A stretch of 12,934 nt of DNA from an uncultured Shinella sp. Its GTDB lineage: Bacteria > Pseudomonadota > Alphaproteobacteria > Rhizobiales > Rhizobiaceae. The first letter of the stretch is position 1, and each line of letters opens with the position of its first letter. The stretch lies in NCBI GenBank assembly GCA_946481465.1, contig CAMLOC010000031.1, forward strand, positions 1 through 12,934, given 5' to 3'. Of the stretch, positions 1-7,840 are shown piece by piece. A model generated the notes under the pieces. The model ran no database searches. It saw only the letters and a program-made list of their open reading frames with translations, and had not been told where the DNA came from. Made by a program: the position numbers and the translations under genes.

Positions 1-3000
1 CTCGGCGGCCTGGCCGAAGACATCGGCGGGCTTTCCACCGCGCAGATCACCAGCCTCAACCCGGCCTCGATCGGCGGCCTCACCACAGACCAGATGGCGG
101 CTCTGACCTCCGACCAGATCGCGGCCCTGACGACCGGGCAGATCGCCGCCCTCAATGCCGGGCAGGTCGGCGCGCTGCGCGCTTCGGACGTCGCCGCGCT
201 GACGACGGCGCAGATCCACGCGCTGAGCAGCGTCGGCATTTCCGGCCTGACCGCTAGCCAGGTCGCCGCCCTCACCACGGCCCAGATCAACACCCTCAGC
301 AACCGCCAGATGGCCGCGCTCTCCTCCGAGCAGATCGCCGCGCTCGGAACCGACAACGTGGCCGCGCTCACCACGGCGCAGATCGCCGCTCTCAGTGCCG
401 GCGGCGTTGCCGGGTTCACCTCGCAGCAGATCGCCGTCCTTTCCACCGCCCAGGCCGAGGCGCTGACCAGCGCGCAGGTCGCCGCCCTCAAGGCAGAACA
501 GATCAGCGAACTCGGCACCGACGACATTGCCACCTTCTCGACGAAGGATATCGGCATGATCAGCGCCAGCGCCATTGCCGGCCTGTCGCCGGCCGCGATC
601 GCCGCGCTTTCCACCGCGCAGATCGCCGCCTTCAGCACCGCCGCCATCGGCGCGATGAGCGCCCAGCAGCTCGCCGCGCTTTCCACCGCCCAGGCCGAGG
701 CCTTGACCAGCCAGCAGGTCGCCGCCCTCGGTTCCGCCCAGCTCGGCGCGCTCGGCGCGGACGACATCGCCACCTTCTCCACCCGCGACATCGCCGCCAT
801 CGGCTCCGGCGCCATTGCAGGCCTCTCCTCCGAAACGCTCGCGGCCCTGTCGACCGCCCAGATCGCCGCCTTCAGCGCCGCCGGCATCGGCGGCATGACG
901 GCGCGGCAATTCGAAGCGCTCAGCGTCGCCCAGGCCGAGGCGCTGACCAGCACCCAGATAAGCGCGATGAGCGCGACGCAGCTTGCCGCGTTCGGCACCG
1001 ACGATATCGCCACCTTCTCGACGCGGGAGATCGCCGCGATAGGCGCGGATGCGGTCTCCGGCCTTTCGACGGCCGTGATCGCCAACCTCTCGACAGCGCA
1101 GGTCGCAACCCTCTCGACCGCCGCCATCGGCGGCCTCTCCACCCGGCAGATCCAGGCCTTCACCAGCGGACAGCTCGACGCCCTGTCGCCCGCCCAGGTC
1201 CGTGCGCTCGATGCCCGGCAGATCGCGACGCTCGGCACCGAGTACATCGCCACGCTTTCGACCGCGCAGATCGCGGCGCTCAGCACGACCGCCATCGCAG
1301 GTCTCTCCCCCGAGCAGATCGGAGCGCTTTCCACCGCCCAGGCCGAGGCGCTGACCACCAGCCAGGTCGCCGTCCTCTCCTCGCGCCAGATCGCCGCCCT
1401 CGATCTCGACGACCTCGACACCTTCTCCGTCGCCGACATGGCGGCGATCAGTTCCGGCGCCATGTCGGGCCTGTCGACCGACATGCTCGCCTCGCTGACG
1501 ACGGGCCAGATCGCCGCCCTCGGCCCGGCCGGCCTTGCCGGCATGACCAGTGCCCAGATCGCCGCACTCTCCACCGGCCAGGTCGGCGCGCTCACCACGG
1601 GCCAGCTTGCCGCCCTCGGCTCCCGGCAGACCGCGGCACTCGGCACGGACGACATCGCCGCCCTCTCGCCGGCGCAGATCGCCGCCCTCGGTTCGTCCGG
1701 CATTTCCGGCCTCACCACGGACCAGATCGCCGCCCTTTCCACCGGCCAGGCCGAGGCACTCACCAGCATCCAGATCGCCGCGCTGAGCTCCAGCCAGGTC
1801 GCCGCGTTCAGCGCCGACACGATGGGCACCTTCACCACCGCCGAAATGGGCGCGATCACGTCCGACGCGCTCCCCGGCCTGTCGCCGGCGGTCGTTGCCG
1901 GCCTGACGACGGCGCAGATCGCCGCGCTGAACGGCGCGGGCCTGACATCCACGCAGATCGACGCGCTTCGCAGCGACCAGATCGAGGCGCTGACCAAGAC
2001 CCAGCTCGCCGCCTTCGGCTCCGCGCAGATCGGCGCGCTCGGCACGGATGACATCGCCCTGCTCTCGACCGAGCAGATCGCCGCCCTCGGCACCGCCGGC
2101 ATCGCGGCCCTGTCCACCGCGCAGATCGCCGCGCTTTCCACCAGCCAGGCGGAGGCCCTGACCACCAAGCAGGTCGCCGCGCTGAATTCGCAGCAGATCG
2201 GCGCGCTCGCCGCCGAGGACCTGGAACTGTTCTCGCCCGCCGATCTCGCCGCGATCACGTCGCGCGCCATGTCGGGCCTGTCGACGGCGATGCTCGCCGC
2301 GCTCAGCCCCGAGCAGATCGCCGCCTTCAGCCCGTCCGGCATTTCCGGCCTGTCGAGCGAACAGATCGGCGCGCTGACCGCGTATCAGATCGAGGCGCTG
2401 ACCACCGCCCAGGTCGGCGCGCTGAGTTCGCAGCAGATCGCCGCGCTCGATGCGGGCGATATCGCGCTGTTCTCGACGGCCGATATGGCGGCGATCAGCT
2501 CCAGTGCGATCGCCGGGCTGTCGCCGGCGGTGCTTGCCGGCTTCTCGACCAGCCAGATCGCCGCCCTCAGCGCTGCCAGCATAAGTGGTCTCGCCACCAG
2601 CCAGGTCGCCGCCCTTACGTCGTCGCAGGTCGCCGGGCTCTCCACCCAGCAACTCGGCGCGCTCGGCTCCAGGCAGGTGGCCGCCCTCGATGCCGCCGAC
2701 GTCACCGCGCTGACGCCCGCCCAGATCGCCGCGCTGAGCACGGACGGGATTGCCGGCCTCACCAGCGCGCAGACCGCCGGCCTGACGCTGGAACAGGTCG
2801 AAGGGCTCACCACGACCCAGATCGCCGCCCTCGGCTCGTCGGCCCTTGCCGGCCTGTCGACGGAAGCGCTCGATACCTTCTCCACCGCCAAGCTGGCGGC
2901 CATCAGCGCCGGCGCCATCAAGGGCCTGCCGCCGGGCTACATGGCGACGCTCTCCGAAAGCGAGATCGCCGCGCTCGGCACGGCCGCGATCGCCGGTCTC

Positions 3001-3657
3001 AGCAGCGCCCAGGTCGCCGCGCTCAGCACCGCGCAGGTGGAGGCCTTCTCGCTCGACCAGATCGGCGCGCTGAGCCTGCCGGGCATTGCCGGCCTCACTT
3101 CCGCGCAGATGCAGACGATCTCCAGCGAGGAGCTGGCGGCCATCGGCACGGCAGCCATCCGCGGCCTTTCGAGCGACACCGTCGGCGCACTGTCCACGGG
3201 TTCGATCGCCGCCCTGTCGACAGCCCAGGTCGCCGCCCTCACCTACGGCCAGATGTCGGCGCTCGGCCCCCAGCAGGTGGGCGCGCTGTCGTCCGATCAG
3301 ATCGGCGCGCTGACGGCGACGCAGGCCGCCGCCCTTGGCGCCGACGACCTCGCCACCTTCTCGGCGGAGGATATCATCTCGCTGGGTTCGAGCGCGATCT
3401 CCGGCCTCAGCACGGCGACGCTCGCCGGCCTTTCCAGCGAGCAGGCCGCCGCCTTCACGCCCGGCCAGCTTGCCTCCATGACCTCGTCGCAGATCGCCGC
3501 CCTGCCGCAGGCCGGCGGTGCGGGCACGCAGAGCTTCGCCTTCTCCGCCACAAGCGACGAGCCGGTGGCGGAAGACACCGGGACGAGCGAGCCGCAGACC
3601 GCGAGCGACGAACAATCCGAGATCGCCTCGATCATCTCGTCCTACCTCTCGATCTGA
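1..3657 (+). CDS. Giant octapeptide-repeat protein, N-terminus outside window
   Basis: The reading frame is open from base 1 and ends with TGA at 3655-3657, so the gene begins left of the window; the first in-frame ATG at 94 lies inside the repeat array and is not a credible start. About 1,218 residues are visible. Residues 1-1172 are uninterrupted octads (hydrophobic-A/G-A/G-L/F-S/T-S/T-x-Q/D), such as IAALSTAQ and VAALTTAQ. The last 46 residues are a non-repetitive tail rich in Asp, Glu, Ser and Thr without Lys or Arg, ending in a hydrophobic stretch, SIISSYLSI. The visible part has no Cys or Trp and very few Tyr, His, Lys and Arg, as in many secreted repeat proteins. No enzyme domain is visible. 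Each octad could form a short helix capped by S/T-x-x-Q, or a solenoid turn; I cannot decide between them. I do not recognise a named family. Secretion, perhaps by a type I system through the acidic C-terminus, is inference. The gene faces the glpD-like gene and shares its terminator. Confidence 0.85.
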   Translation, partial: LGGLAEDIGGLSTAQITSLNPASIGGLTTDQMAALTSDQIAALTTGQIAALNAGQVGALRASDVAALTTAQIHALSSVGISGLTASQVAALTTAQINTLSNRQMAALSSEQIAALGTDNVAALTTAQIAALSAGGVAGFTSQQIAVLSTAQAEALTSAQVAALKAEQISELGTDDIATFSTKDIGMISASAIAGLSPAAIAALSTAQIAAFSTAAIGAMSAQQLAALSTAQAEALTSQQVAALGSAQLGALGADDIATFSTRDIAAIGSGAIAGLSSETLAALSTAQIAAFSAAGIGGMTARQFEALSVAQAEALTSTQISAMSATQLAAFGTDDIATFSTREIAAIGADAVSGLSTAVIANLSTAQVATLSTAAIGGLSTRQIQAFTSGQLDALSPAQVRALDARQIATLGTEYIATLSTAQIAALSTTAIAGLSPEQIGALSTAQAEALTTSQVAVLSSRQIAALDLDDLDTFSVADMAAISSGAMSGLSTDMLASLTTGQIAALGPAGLAGMTSAQIAALSTGQVGALTTGQLAALGSRQTAALGTDDIAALSPAQIAALGSSGISGLTTDQIAALSTGQAEALTSIQIAALSSSQVAAFSADTMGTFTTAEMGAITSDALPGLSPAVVAGLTTAQIAALNGAGLTSTQIDALRSDQIEALTKTQLAAFGSAQIGALGTDDIALLSTEQIAALGTAGIAALSTAQIAALSTSQAEALTTKQVAALNSQQIGALAAEDLELFSPADLAAITSRAMSGLSTAMLAALSPEQIAAFSPSGISGLSSEQIGALTAYQIEALTTAQVGALSSQQIAALDAGDIALFSTADMAAISSSAIAGLSPAVLAGFSTSQIAALSAASISGLATSQVAALTSSQVAGLSTQQLGALGSRQVAALDAADVTALTPAQIAALSTDGIAGLTSAQTAGLTLEQVEGLTTTQIAALGSSALAGLSTEALDTFSTAKLAAISAGAIKGLPPGYMATLSESEIAALGTAAIAGLSSAQVAALSTAQVEAFSLDQIGALSLPGIAGLTSAQMQTISSEELAAIGTAAIRGLSSDTVGALSTGSIAALSTAQVAALTYGQMSALGPQQVGALSSDQIGALTATQAAALGADDLATFSAEDIISLGSSAISGLSTATLAGLSSEQAAAFTPGQLASMTSSQIAALPQAGGAGTQSFAFSATSDEPVAEDTGTSEPQTASDEQSEIASIISSYLSI
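22..3516 (+). repeat. Tandem 24-bp coding repeat (about 146 octads)
   Basis: From 22 the sequence can be cut into 24-bp units without loss of phase to 1941 (80 units). A short 15-bp unit (LTSTQ) follows at 1942-1956, and then 65 more full units to 3516. Position 1 is I/V/L/M, or A in the recurrent AEALT unit. Position 4 is L, less often F, M or I. Position 5 is usually S, T or G, and position 8 is most often Q or D. At DNA level the copies have diverged and few are identical over more than 24 bp; one exception is a 31-bp match between 439-469 and 1327-1357. This looks like an old array kept by selection on the protein rather than a recent slippage expansion. Confidence 0.95.
526..3348 (+). 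repeat. Higher-order repeat: modules of 10 or 17 octads
   Basis: A marker set of octads, with Phe at position 4 of the first (IATFST, LDTFSV, MGTFTT, LELFSP, IALFST, LATFSA), then an xAAI octad and an xxGL octad, recurs at 526, 766, 1006, 1414, 1822, 2221, 2461, 2869 and 3349. Spacings are 240, 240, 408, 408, 399, 240, 408 and 480 bp, that is 10, 10, 17, 17, 17 (one shortened by 9 bp), 10, 17 and 20 octads. The longer modules equal the 10-octad module plus 7 further octads that resemble its second half. The octad just before each marker usually ends in acidic residues (DD, ED, GD). An AEAL octad recurs in fixed position in most modules (448, 688, 928, 1336, 1744, 2143). Confidence 0.85.
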
Positions 3658-3675
3658 CCCATCTGCGGAACCTGA

Positions 3676-3715
3676 AAACGCAAATCGCCCCGGCAAGCCG
3701 GGGCGATTTGCGTTT
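3676..3715. terminator. Bidirectional intrinsic terminator between convergent genes
   Basis: A perfect 18-bp stem (3676-3693 paired with 3698-3715) closes a 4-base loop, CAAG. The stem top is CCCCGG/CCGGGG and its base is AAACG/CGTTT. It lies 18 bp after the stop codon of the repeat gene and 41 bp after the stop of the leftward operon. The base gives a short T run in both directions: TTT on the + strand and TTTT on the - strand. The U tract is short but the stem is very strong. It most likely ends transcription of both converging units. Confidence 0.85.
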
Positions 3716-3756
3716 CCACCTGTCGCTTCGCGCGAAAGGTCAGGAATCGTCGGCGG

Positions 3757-5487
3757 TCACGCCAGGTCCACGCCATGGAAGGTCTTCAGCCGCGTGCGGA
3801 CGGCGGCGACCTCATCAGCGCGGCGGGTCTCGTCCCAGCCGAGCGTGCCGCCCGCCTGGAGGGCGAGCGCATCGACCAGCCGCGCCGTCAGGCGGCCGGT
3901 CACGGCCAGCGTCGTGCGGCGGAAGGCGAGGTCCGAAAGCGCGCCGACCTGCTCGTGGCGCAGCACATAGTCCACCTCGCCGGCGCTGTAGTCCGGCGCG
4001 TCGGGAAGCGGTGTGTCTGCCGGAAAGGCCGCGACATGCGCCGCGACGCTCTGCGCCGTCGTGCCGTAGCGGGCAAGCAGCTCCCCGATGCGTTCCGGCG
4101 CAAGTCCGGTCCGTTGCGCAAGGCCGGCAATCCAGGCGTCTTTCTCCGCTCCGCTCGCCGGAAAGCCGCGCCCGCCGCCGATGGGAAGGCCGCGGGTGGA
4201 GACCTTGCGGGGAACCGCAAGGCGCTTCAGCAGCATGTCGGCGACCTCTTCCGCATAGCCGCGGAAGGTCGTCCACTTGCCGCCGACGAGCGAATAGACC
4301 GGATAGGGCCGTCCCGCGACGGGTTCGAGAACCGGTGTCGCATGGTCGCGGGTGATGAGGCCCGGATCCTTCGCGTCCGAGGCCGGCAGCGGGCGGATGC
4401 CGCTATAGACATAGACGATCTGGTCGCGGGAGAAGCGGAGCTTCGGCAGAAGCTTGCGCAGGCTCTCAAGGAGATATTCCACCTCGTCGGGCTCGCAGCG
4501 CACCGTGTCGGGATTGGCCGCCTTGATATCGGTGGAGCCGGCAAGGGCGCGGCCGAGATAGTCGAAGACCAGGCAGATACGCCCGTCGTCCGCCTCGAAA
4601 TAGATCATCCGCCCCTTCAGTTCCTTCAGGAGGTCCGGATGGTCGAGCAGGATATGCGAGCCCTTGGTGCCGCCGATCATGCGCGAGGGCTCGCCGAGAA
4701 TGGCATTGACCTCGTCGATCCAGGGACCGGCCGCGTTGACGACGATCTTCGGGCGCACGGTCGCCGCTGCATCCCCGTTAAGGCTTCTTACCGTGAGGGC
4801 GCCATCGTCGGCGCGTTCCAGCCGCACATGGTTGAGAGCGGCGGAGCGCGGGCTGTCGGCAAGGCCGTCGCGCACGAGTTCGAGGATCAGCCGTTCCGGA
4901 TGGGTGACGGTGGCGTCGTAGTAGGTGCCCGTCGCCACGATGTCGGGCGTCAGCGCCGGCAGATCGCGCAGCGAGGCCGCGCGGCCTGCCGTCGAATGGC
5001 GCGGCATGACGCGGTGGCGCGCACCGTAGAAGTCGTAGAGCATCAGGCCGATCTTGACGAGCAGCGCACCGCGGCTGCGCGGGGCGCTCTTTGCGCCGAA
5101 CAGCGTGCGCAGCGCCGCACCGATGCCCTTGGTCCAGGAGAAGATCGGGATCAGCGTCGGCAGCGGCTTGACGTAATGCGGCGCGTTGGCAAGCAGGAGG
5201 TTGCGCTCCAGCGTCGATTGCGCGACGAGGCGGAACTCGCCCGTCTCCAGATACTTCAATCCGCCATGGATGAGGCGGGAGGGCGCCGCGCTCGTGCCGG
5301 CGGCGTAGTCGTTCTTCTCGACCAGCAGGCAATCGAGCCCCTGGGCCGTCAGGTCGCGGAAAAGGCCCGCGCCGTTGACGCCCGCCCCGACGATGAGCAC
5401 GTCGAGCGCGCCGCGCGCCTCCATCGCCGCCATTCGTTCGCCCATGCCGCCGGGAAAGGCGGCGGCGCCTGCCGCGTTCGCATTCAT
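3757..5487 (-). CDS. glpD: FAD-dependent polyol-phosphate dehydrogenase, GlpD/EryB family
   Basis: The 576-residue product belongs to the aerobic glycerol-3-phosphate dehydrogenase family, which oxidises a polyol phosphate to a keto-phosphate with FAD and passes electrons to the membrane quinone pool. The N-terminal dinucleotide fold has VGAGVNG (residues 33-39). SRLIHGGLKYLE and the family signature GGKWTTFR (402-409) follow; the rest is the C-terminal helical DAO_C-type domain. Typical GlpD is about 500 residues, so this protein is somewhat long, with a low-complexity N-terminal extension of about 28 residues. I keep the first Met because its ATG overlaps the DeoR stop by 4 bp (ATGA) and AGGAA lies just upstream (5491-5495); the later Met codons 15, 19 and 22 have no better site. 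As the last gene after a LyxK/EryA-like kinase, it may act on erythritol phosphate or another polyol phosphate rather than glycerol 3-phosphate. The family is certain; the substrate is inference. Confidence 0.9.
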   Translation of the reverse strand: MNANAAGAAAFPGGMGERMAAMEARGALDVLIVGAGVNGAGLFRDLTAQGLDCLLVEKNDYAAGTSAAPSRLIHGGLKYLETGEFRLVAQSTLERNLLLANAPHYVKPLPTLIPIFSWTKGIGAALRTLFGAKSAPRSRGALLVKIGLMLYDFYGARHRVMPRHSTAGRAASLRDLPALTPDIVATGTYYDATVTHPERLILELVRDGLADSPRSAALNHVRLERADDGALTVRSLNGDAAATVRPKIVVNAAGPWIDEVNAILGEPSRMIGGTKGSHILLDHPDLLKELKGRMIYFEADDGRICLVFDYLGRALAGSTDIKAANPDTVRCEPDEVEYLLESLRKLLPKLRFSRDQIVYVYSGIRPLPASDAKDPGLITRDHATPVLEPVAGRPYPVYSLVGGKWTTFRGYAEEVADMLLKRLAVPRKVSTRGLPIGGGRGFPASGAEKDAWIAGLAQRTGLAPERIGELLARYGTTAQSVAAHVAAFPADTPLPDAPDYSAGEVDYVLRHEQVGALSDLAFRRTTLAVTGRLTARLVDALALQAGGTLGWDETRRADEVAAVRTRLKTFHGVDLA

Positions 5488-6260
5488 GTGTTCCTGCCCG
5501 CTTTCACGATTTCGAGTTTGACGCCAGCCTCTTTCAGCCGCACCCTTACCGCCTCATCGACGCGGTCCGTCGTCAGCACCACGTCGAAGGCAGAAAGGTC
5601 GCCGAGGACATTGAGGGCGACCTTGCCGAATTTCGAGGAATCGACGAGCAGGATCTTGCGGCTCGACGAAGCCATCATCGCCTGCTTGACCTTGGTGACC
5701 TGCGCGTCCTGGATGAAGGCCGTGCCGCCGTCGATGGCCGAGGCCGAGCAGAAGAGGACGTTCGCCCGGAGGCTCGCCACCGCCTTCTCGCAGGTGATGC
5801 CGATATAGGCATTGTAGGTGCGGTGGTATTTCCCGCCGAGGCTGATCAGCTCCACCTCGTCGGCCTCGATCAGCTTGCCGGCCGAGACGTAGCTGTTAGT
5901 GATGACTGTGAGCGGCCGGGCCTCCAGCAGGAGATCCGCCAGCGCACAGGCCGTCGAGGAATCGTCCAGCATCACCGCCTGCCCGGCCTCGACATAGGCC
6001 ATGGCGGCGCGCGCAAGCGCCGCCTTCTCCGCCTTGCCGATCGTCTCGCGGTAGCGGAACGTGCTCTCGTAGAGGCCGGAGGGCTGGACGGTGACCATGC
6101 CGTGCAGCTTGCGCAGCACGCCCTGCCCGGCAAGCGCGTCGATATGCCGGTGGATGGTCATGCGCGAGACGCCGAAATGCTCGACCAGATCCTCGATGCG
6201 CGCCTGGCCGGCCCGCATGATATAATCGGCAATCTCCTCGCGCCGTGCTTCCGCCTTCAT
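5484..6260 (-). CDS. DeoR-family transcriptional regulator
   Basis: This 258-residue protein has the DeoR layout. An N-terminal winged helix-turn-helix spans about residues 5-57 and includes VSRMTIHRHIDAL as recognition helix. A C-terminal sensor domain of the DeoRC/sugar-isomerase type spans about residues 75-235 and includes the typical VMLDDSSTACALADLL and ILLVDSSKFGKVA segments. Such regulators usually repress a sugar-catabolic operon until a phosphorylated sugar binds the sensor domain. The gene lies between the kinase and the dehydrogenase, overlapping each by 4 bp (ATGA at 6257-6260 and 5484-5487), so it is co-transcribed and translationally coupled with its likely targets. GAGGGG at 6270-6275 is a suitable ribosome-binding site 9 bases before the ATG. 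Autoregulation through the inverted repeat upstream of the kinase gene is likely but unproven. The ligand is probably the kinase or dehydrogenase product. Confidence 0.92.
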   Translation of the reverse strand: MKAEARREEIADYIMRAGQARIEDLVEHFGVSRMTIHRHIDALAGQGVLRKLHGMVTVQPSGLYESTFRYRETIGKAEKAALARAAMAYVEAGQAVMLDDSSTACALADLLLEARPLTVITNSYVSAGKLIEADEVELISLGGKYHRTYNAYIGITCEKAVASLRANVLFCSASAIDGGTAFIQDAQVTKVKQAMMASSSRKILLVDSSKFGKVALNVLGDLSAFDVVLTTDRVDEAVRVRLKEAGVKLEIVKAGRNT

Positions 6261-7801
6261 CCGTCCACGCCCCTCGACCGTCCTGCGAGATCCTCGATGG
6301 CCCGCCAGTGGGGCGCCATCCCGTCCGCAAGCTGTCTATAGAGATCGTAGCGTGCGGCAAGCTGCGTGCTGCGCGCCGCATCCGGCCGGTAGGAGCGCAG
6401 GATGCGGGTCGTCGCGGCCGCGCCGGCCTGCGGGCTCGCGTAGAGCCCGACCGCGGCGCCGGCGACGAGCGCCGCGCCCCAGGCGGCCGCCTCGTCGGCG
6501 GAGGAGACGTCGACGGCAAGGCCCGTCGCATCGGCGAACATCTGCGCCAGGACCGGGCTGCGCGCGCCGCCGCCGCTGATGCGCAGGCGCTCCGCCGGCA
6601 CGCGCGACAGGAGATCGTCGATATGGAGCTTGTGGTTGAAGACGATGCCCTCCAGCACGGCCTTCAGAAGGTCGCCCCGCTGGTGCCAGCCGTGCACGCC
6701 GAAGAAGCCGGCGCTCGCGCCGCTGCCGAAGGGCGAGCCGAAGAGGAACGGGTGGAAGACGATGTCCGACGGCTTTTCCAGCGCTTGGTCGAGTTCCGGC
6801 CGCAGCAGCGTGTGGATGTCCGTCCCCTCGCGCTCGGCCTTTTCGGCAAGGTCGCGGCAGAAATTGTCGAGGAACCAGTCGTAATTCGCGGTGGAGGCCG
6901 GGGAGATGGCCATGGAGTTCCACCAGCCCTTGCGGATGCCGTTGCGGCAGAACCAGCGCGGATTGGTCATCGGCTCCTCGGTGACCAGCTCGTTGATCGA
7001 ATAGGTGCCCGCGACGACGGCAAGCAGGCCGGGCGCATGGCCGCCGATGCCGAGCGCCGAGGCCGTCACGTCGTGCAGCCCAGCGGCGACGGGCGTGCCC
7101 TCGACGAGGCCGGTCGCGGCCGCGGCCTCCCGCGTCACCGCGCCGACGATCTCGTCGGGCCTTGCGACCGGCGGCAGCGCCGGCCAGAGGTCGCCGAGGC
7201 CGAAGACCTCCAGCGCCACCTTGTCGAAGGCCTGGCTGCGCACATTGGTGAAGCTCGTGCTCGCCTCGGTGAGGTCGGTGCCGACGACGCCGGTCAGGCA
7301 GAAGCGCAGCCAGTCCTTGCAGGCAAGGACATGGCCGATCGCATGAAAACGCTCCGGCTCGTGCTGCCGGATATGGGCGAGGAGGGCGGAGGGCGCGGAG
7401 GCGTGGGGAGACTGGCCTGTCAGGTCCAGCGCGCGCTGCGCCACGCCGTCCTTCTCCCAGGCCTCGACGGTCGCGCCGGCGCGGCTGTCGAGCGAGAGGA
7501 TGCCGGCGCCGAGCGGGCGCCTGTCGCGGTCGAGCAGGTAGAGGCCGTCGCCATGGGCGGTGGCCGCGACAGCCTTGATGTCGCCCGCCGGCCGGCCGCT
7601 CTTGCCGATCGCCTCGCGGATCGCCTCGGCGGTGGCGGTCCACAGGCCCGCCATGTCGCGCTCGACATGGCGGGGCCTGGGGAAGGACTGCGGCACGCGC
7701 CGCCGCGCGACCGCGACCGGCGTGCCGTCCTCCTCGAAGATCACCGCCTTGGTGACCGTCAGGCCGTTGTCGATGCCGAGCAGCAGCGCCTTGGTGTTCA
7801 T
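6257..7801 (-). CDS. FGGY-family carbohydrate (polyol) kinase, LyxK/EryA-like
   Basis: The 514-residue product has the two-domain FGGY sugar-kinase fold and normal family length. The N-terminal phosphate-binding motif is GIDNGLTVTK (residues 9-18). The predicted catalytic base is Asp244 in GLHDVTASALG, equivalent in place to the catalytic Asp of glycerol kinase. The C-terminal ATP-binding signature is SGGGARSPVLAQMFADATGL. From memory, the stretches HGDGLYLLDRDRRPLG, FLFGSPFG and FFGVHGWHQRGDLL resemble E. coli LyxK and rhizobial EryA-type kinases more than xylulokinase or GlpK. It should phosphorylate a terminal hydroxyl of a sugar or polyol with ATP in the cytoplasm, feeding the dehydrogenase two genes downstream. 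It is the first gene of the leftward operon, and its ATG is supported by GGAGGA at 7808-7813. Erythritol is a plausible substrate, but pentitols or L-xylulose-like sugars cannot be excluded. Confidence 0.9.
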   Translation of the reverse strand: MNTKALLLGIDNGLTVTKAVIFEEDGTPVAVARRRVPQSFPRPRHVERDMAGLWTATAEAIREAIGKSGRPAGDIKAVAATAHGDGLYLLDRDRRPLGAGILSLDSRAGATVEAWEKDGVAQRALDLTGQSPHASAPSALLAHIRQHEPERFHAIGHVLACKDWLRFCLTGVVGTDLTEASTSFTNVRSQAFDKVALEVFGLGDLWPALPPVARPDEIVGAVTREAAAATGLVEGTPVAAGLHDVTASALGIGGHAPGLLAVVAGTYSINELVTEEPMTNPRWFCRNGIRKGWWNSMAISPASTANYDWFLDNFCRDLAEKAEREGTDIHTLLRPELDQALEKPSDIVFHPFLFGSPFGSGASAGFFGVHGWHQRGDLLKAVLEGIVFNHKLHIDDLLSRVPAERLRISGGGARSPVLAQMFADATGLAVDVSSADEAAAWGAALVAGAAVGLYASPQAGAAATTRILRSYRPDAARSTQLAARYDLYRQLADGMAPHWRAIEDLAGRSRGVDG

Positions 7802-7807
7802 GGATAG

Positions 7808-7813
7808 TCCTCC
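7808..7813 (-). promoter_or_regulatory. Ribosome-binding site of the kinase gene
   Basis: On the - strand GGAGGA stands 6 bases before the ATG at 7801-7799. It is the strongest Shine-Dalgarno match in the window and fixes the start of the first gene of the leftward operon. Confidence 0.8.
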
Positions 7814-7840
7814 GGCCGCGCCGCTTCGTCCAACGGCTTA

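Noticed and set aside
94..96. In-frame ATG at 94 as the start of the repeat gene.
   Set aside because: The octad array is already in phase from base 1 and the ATG is simply the Met of an MAAL octad, so the true start is outside the window.
2385..2921. Antisense open frame within the octad array, itself repetitive.
   Set aside because: A regular 24-bp coding repeat produces repetitive open frames on other strands and phases; there is no start signal or independent support.
22..3516. Could the regular repeat be a CRISPR array or a non-coding satellite?
   Set aside because: The unit is 24 bp with no spacers, it is fully coding in one frame, and variation concentrates where the octad pattern allows it.
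3775..5808. Long + strand open frame (677 codons) opposite the dehydrogenase and regulator genes.
   Set aside because: Shadow of GC-rich coding sequence on the other strand: low-complexity Arg/Ala/Gly-rich translation, no motifs, and the opposite strand carries clear GlpD and DeoR domains.
6245..7807. Long + strand open frame (520 codons) opposite the FGGY kinase.
   Set aside because: The translation is Arg/Gly/Ala-rich with no recognisable domain, while the - strand has a full kinase with its own strong ribosome-binding site.
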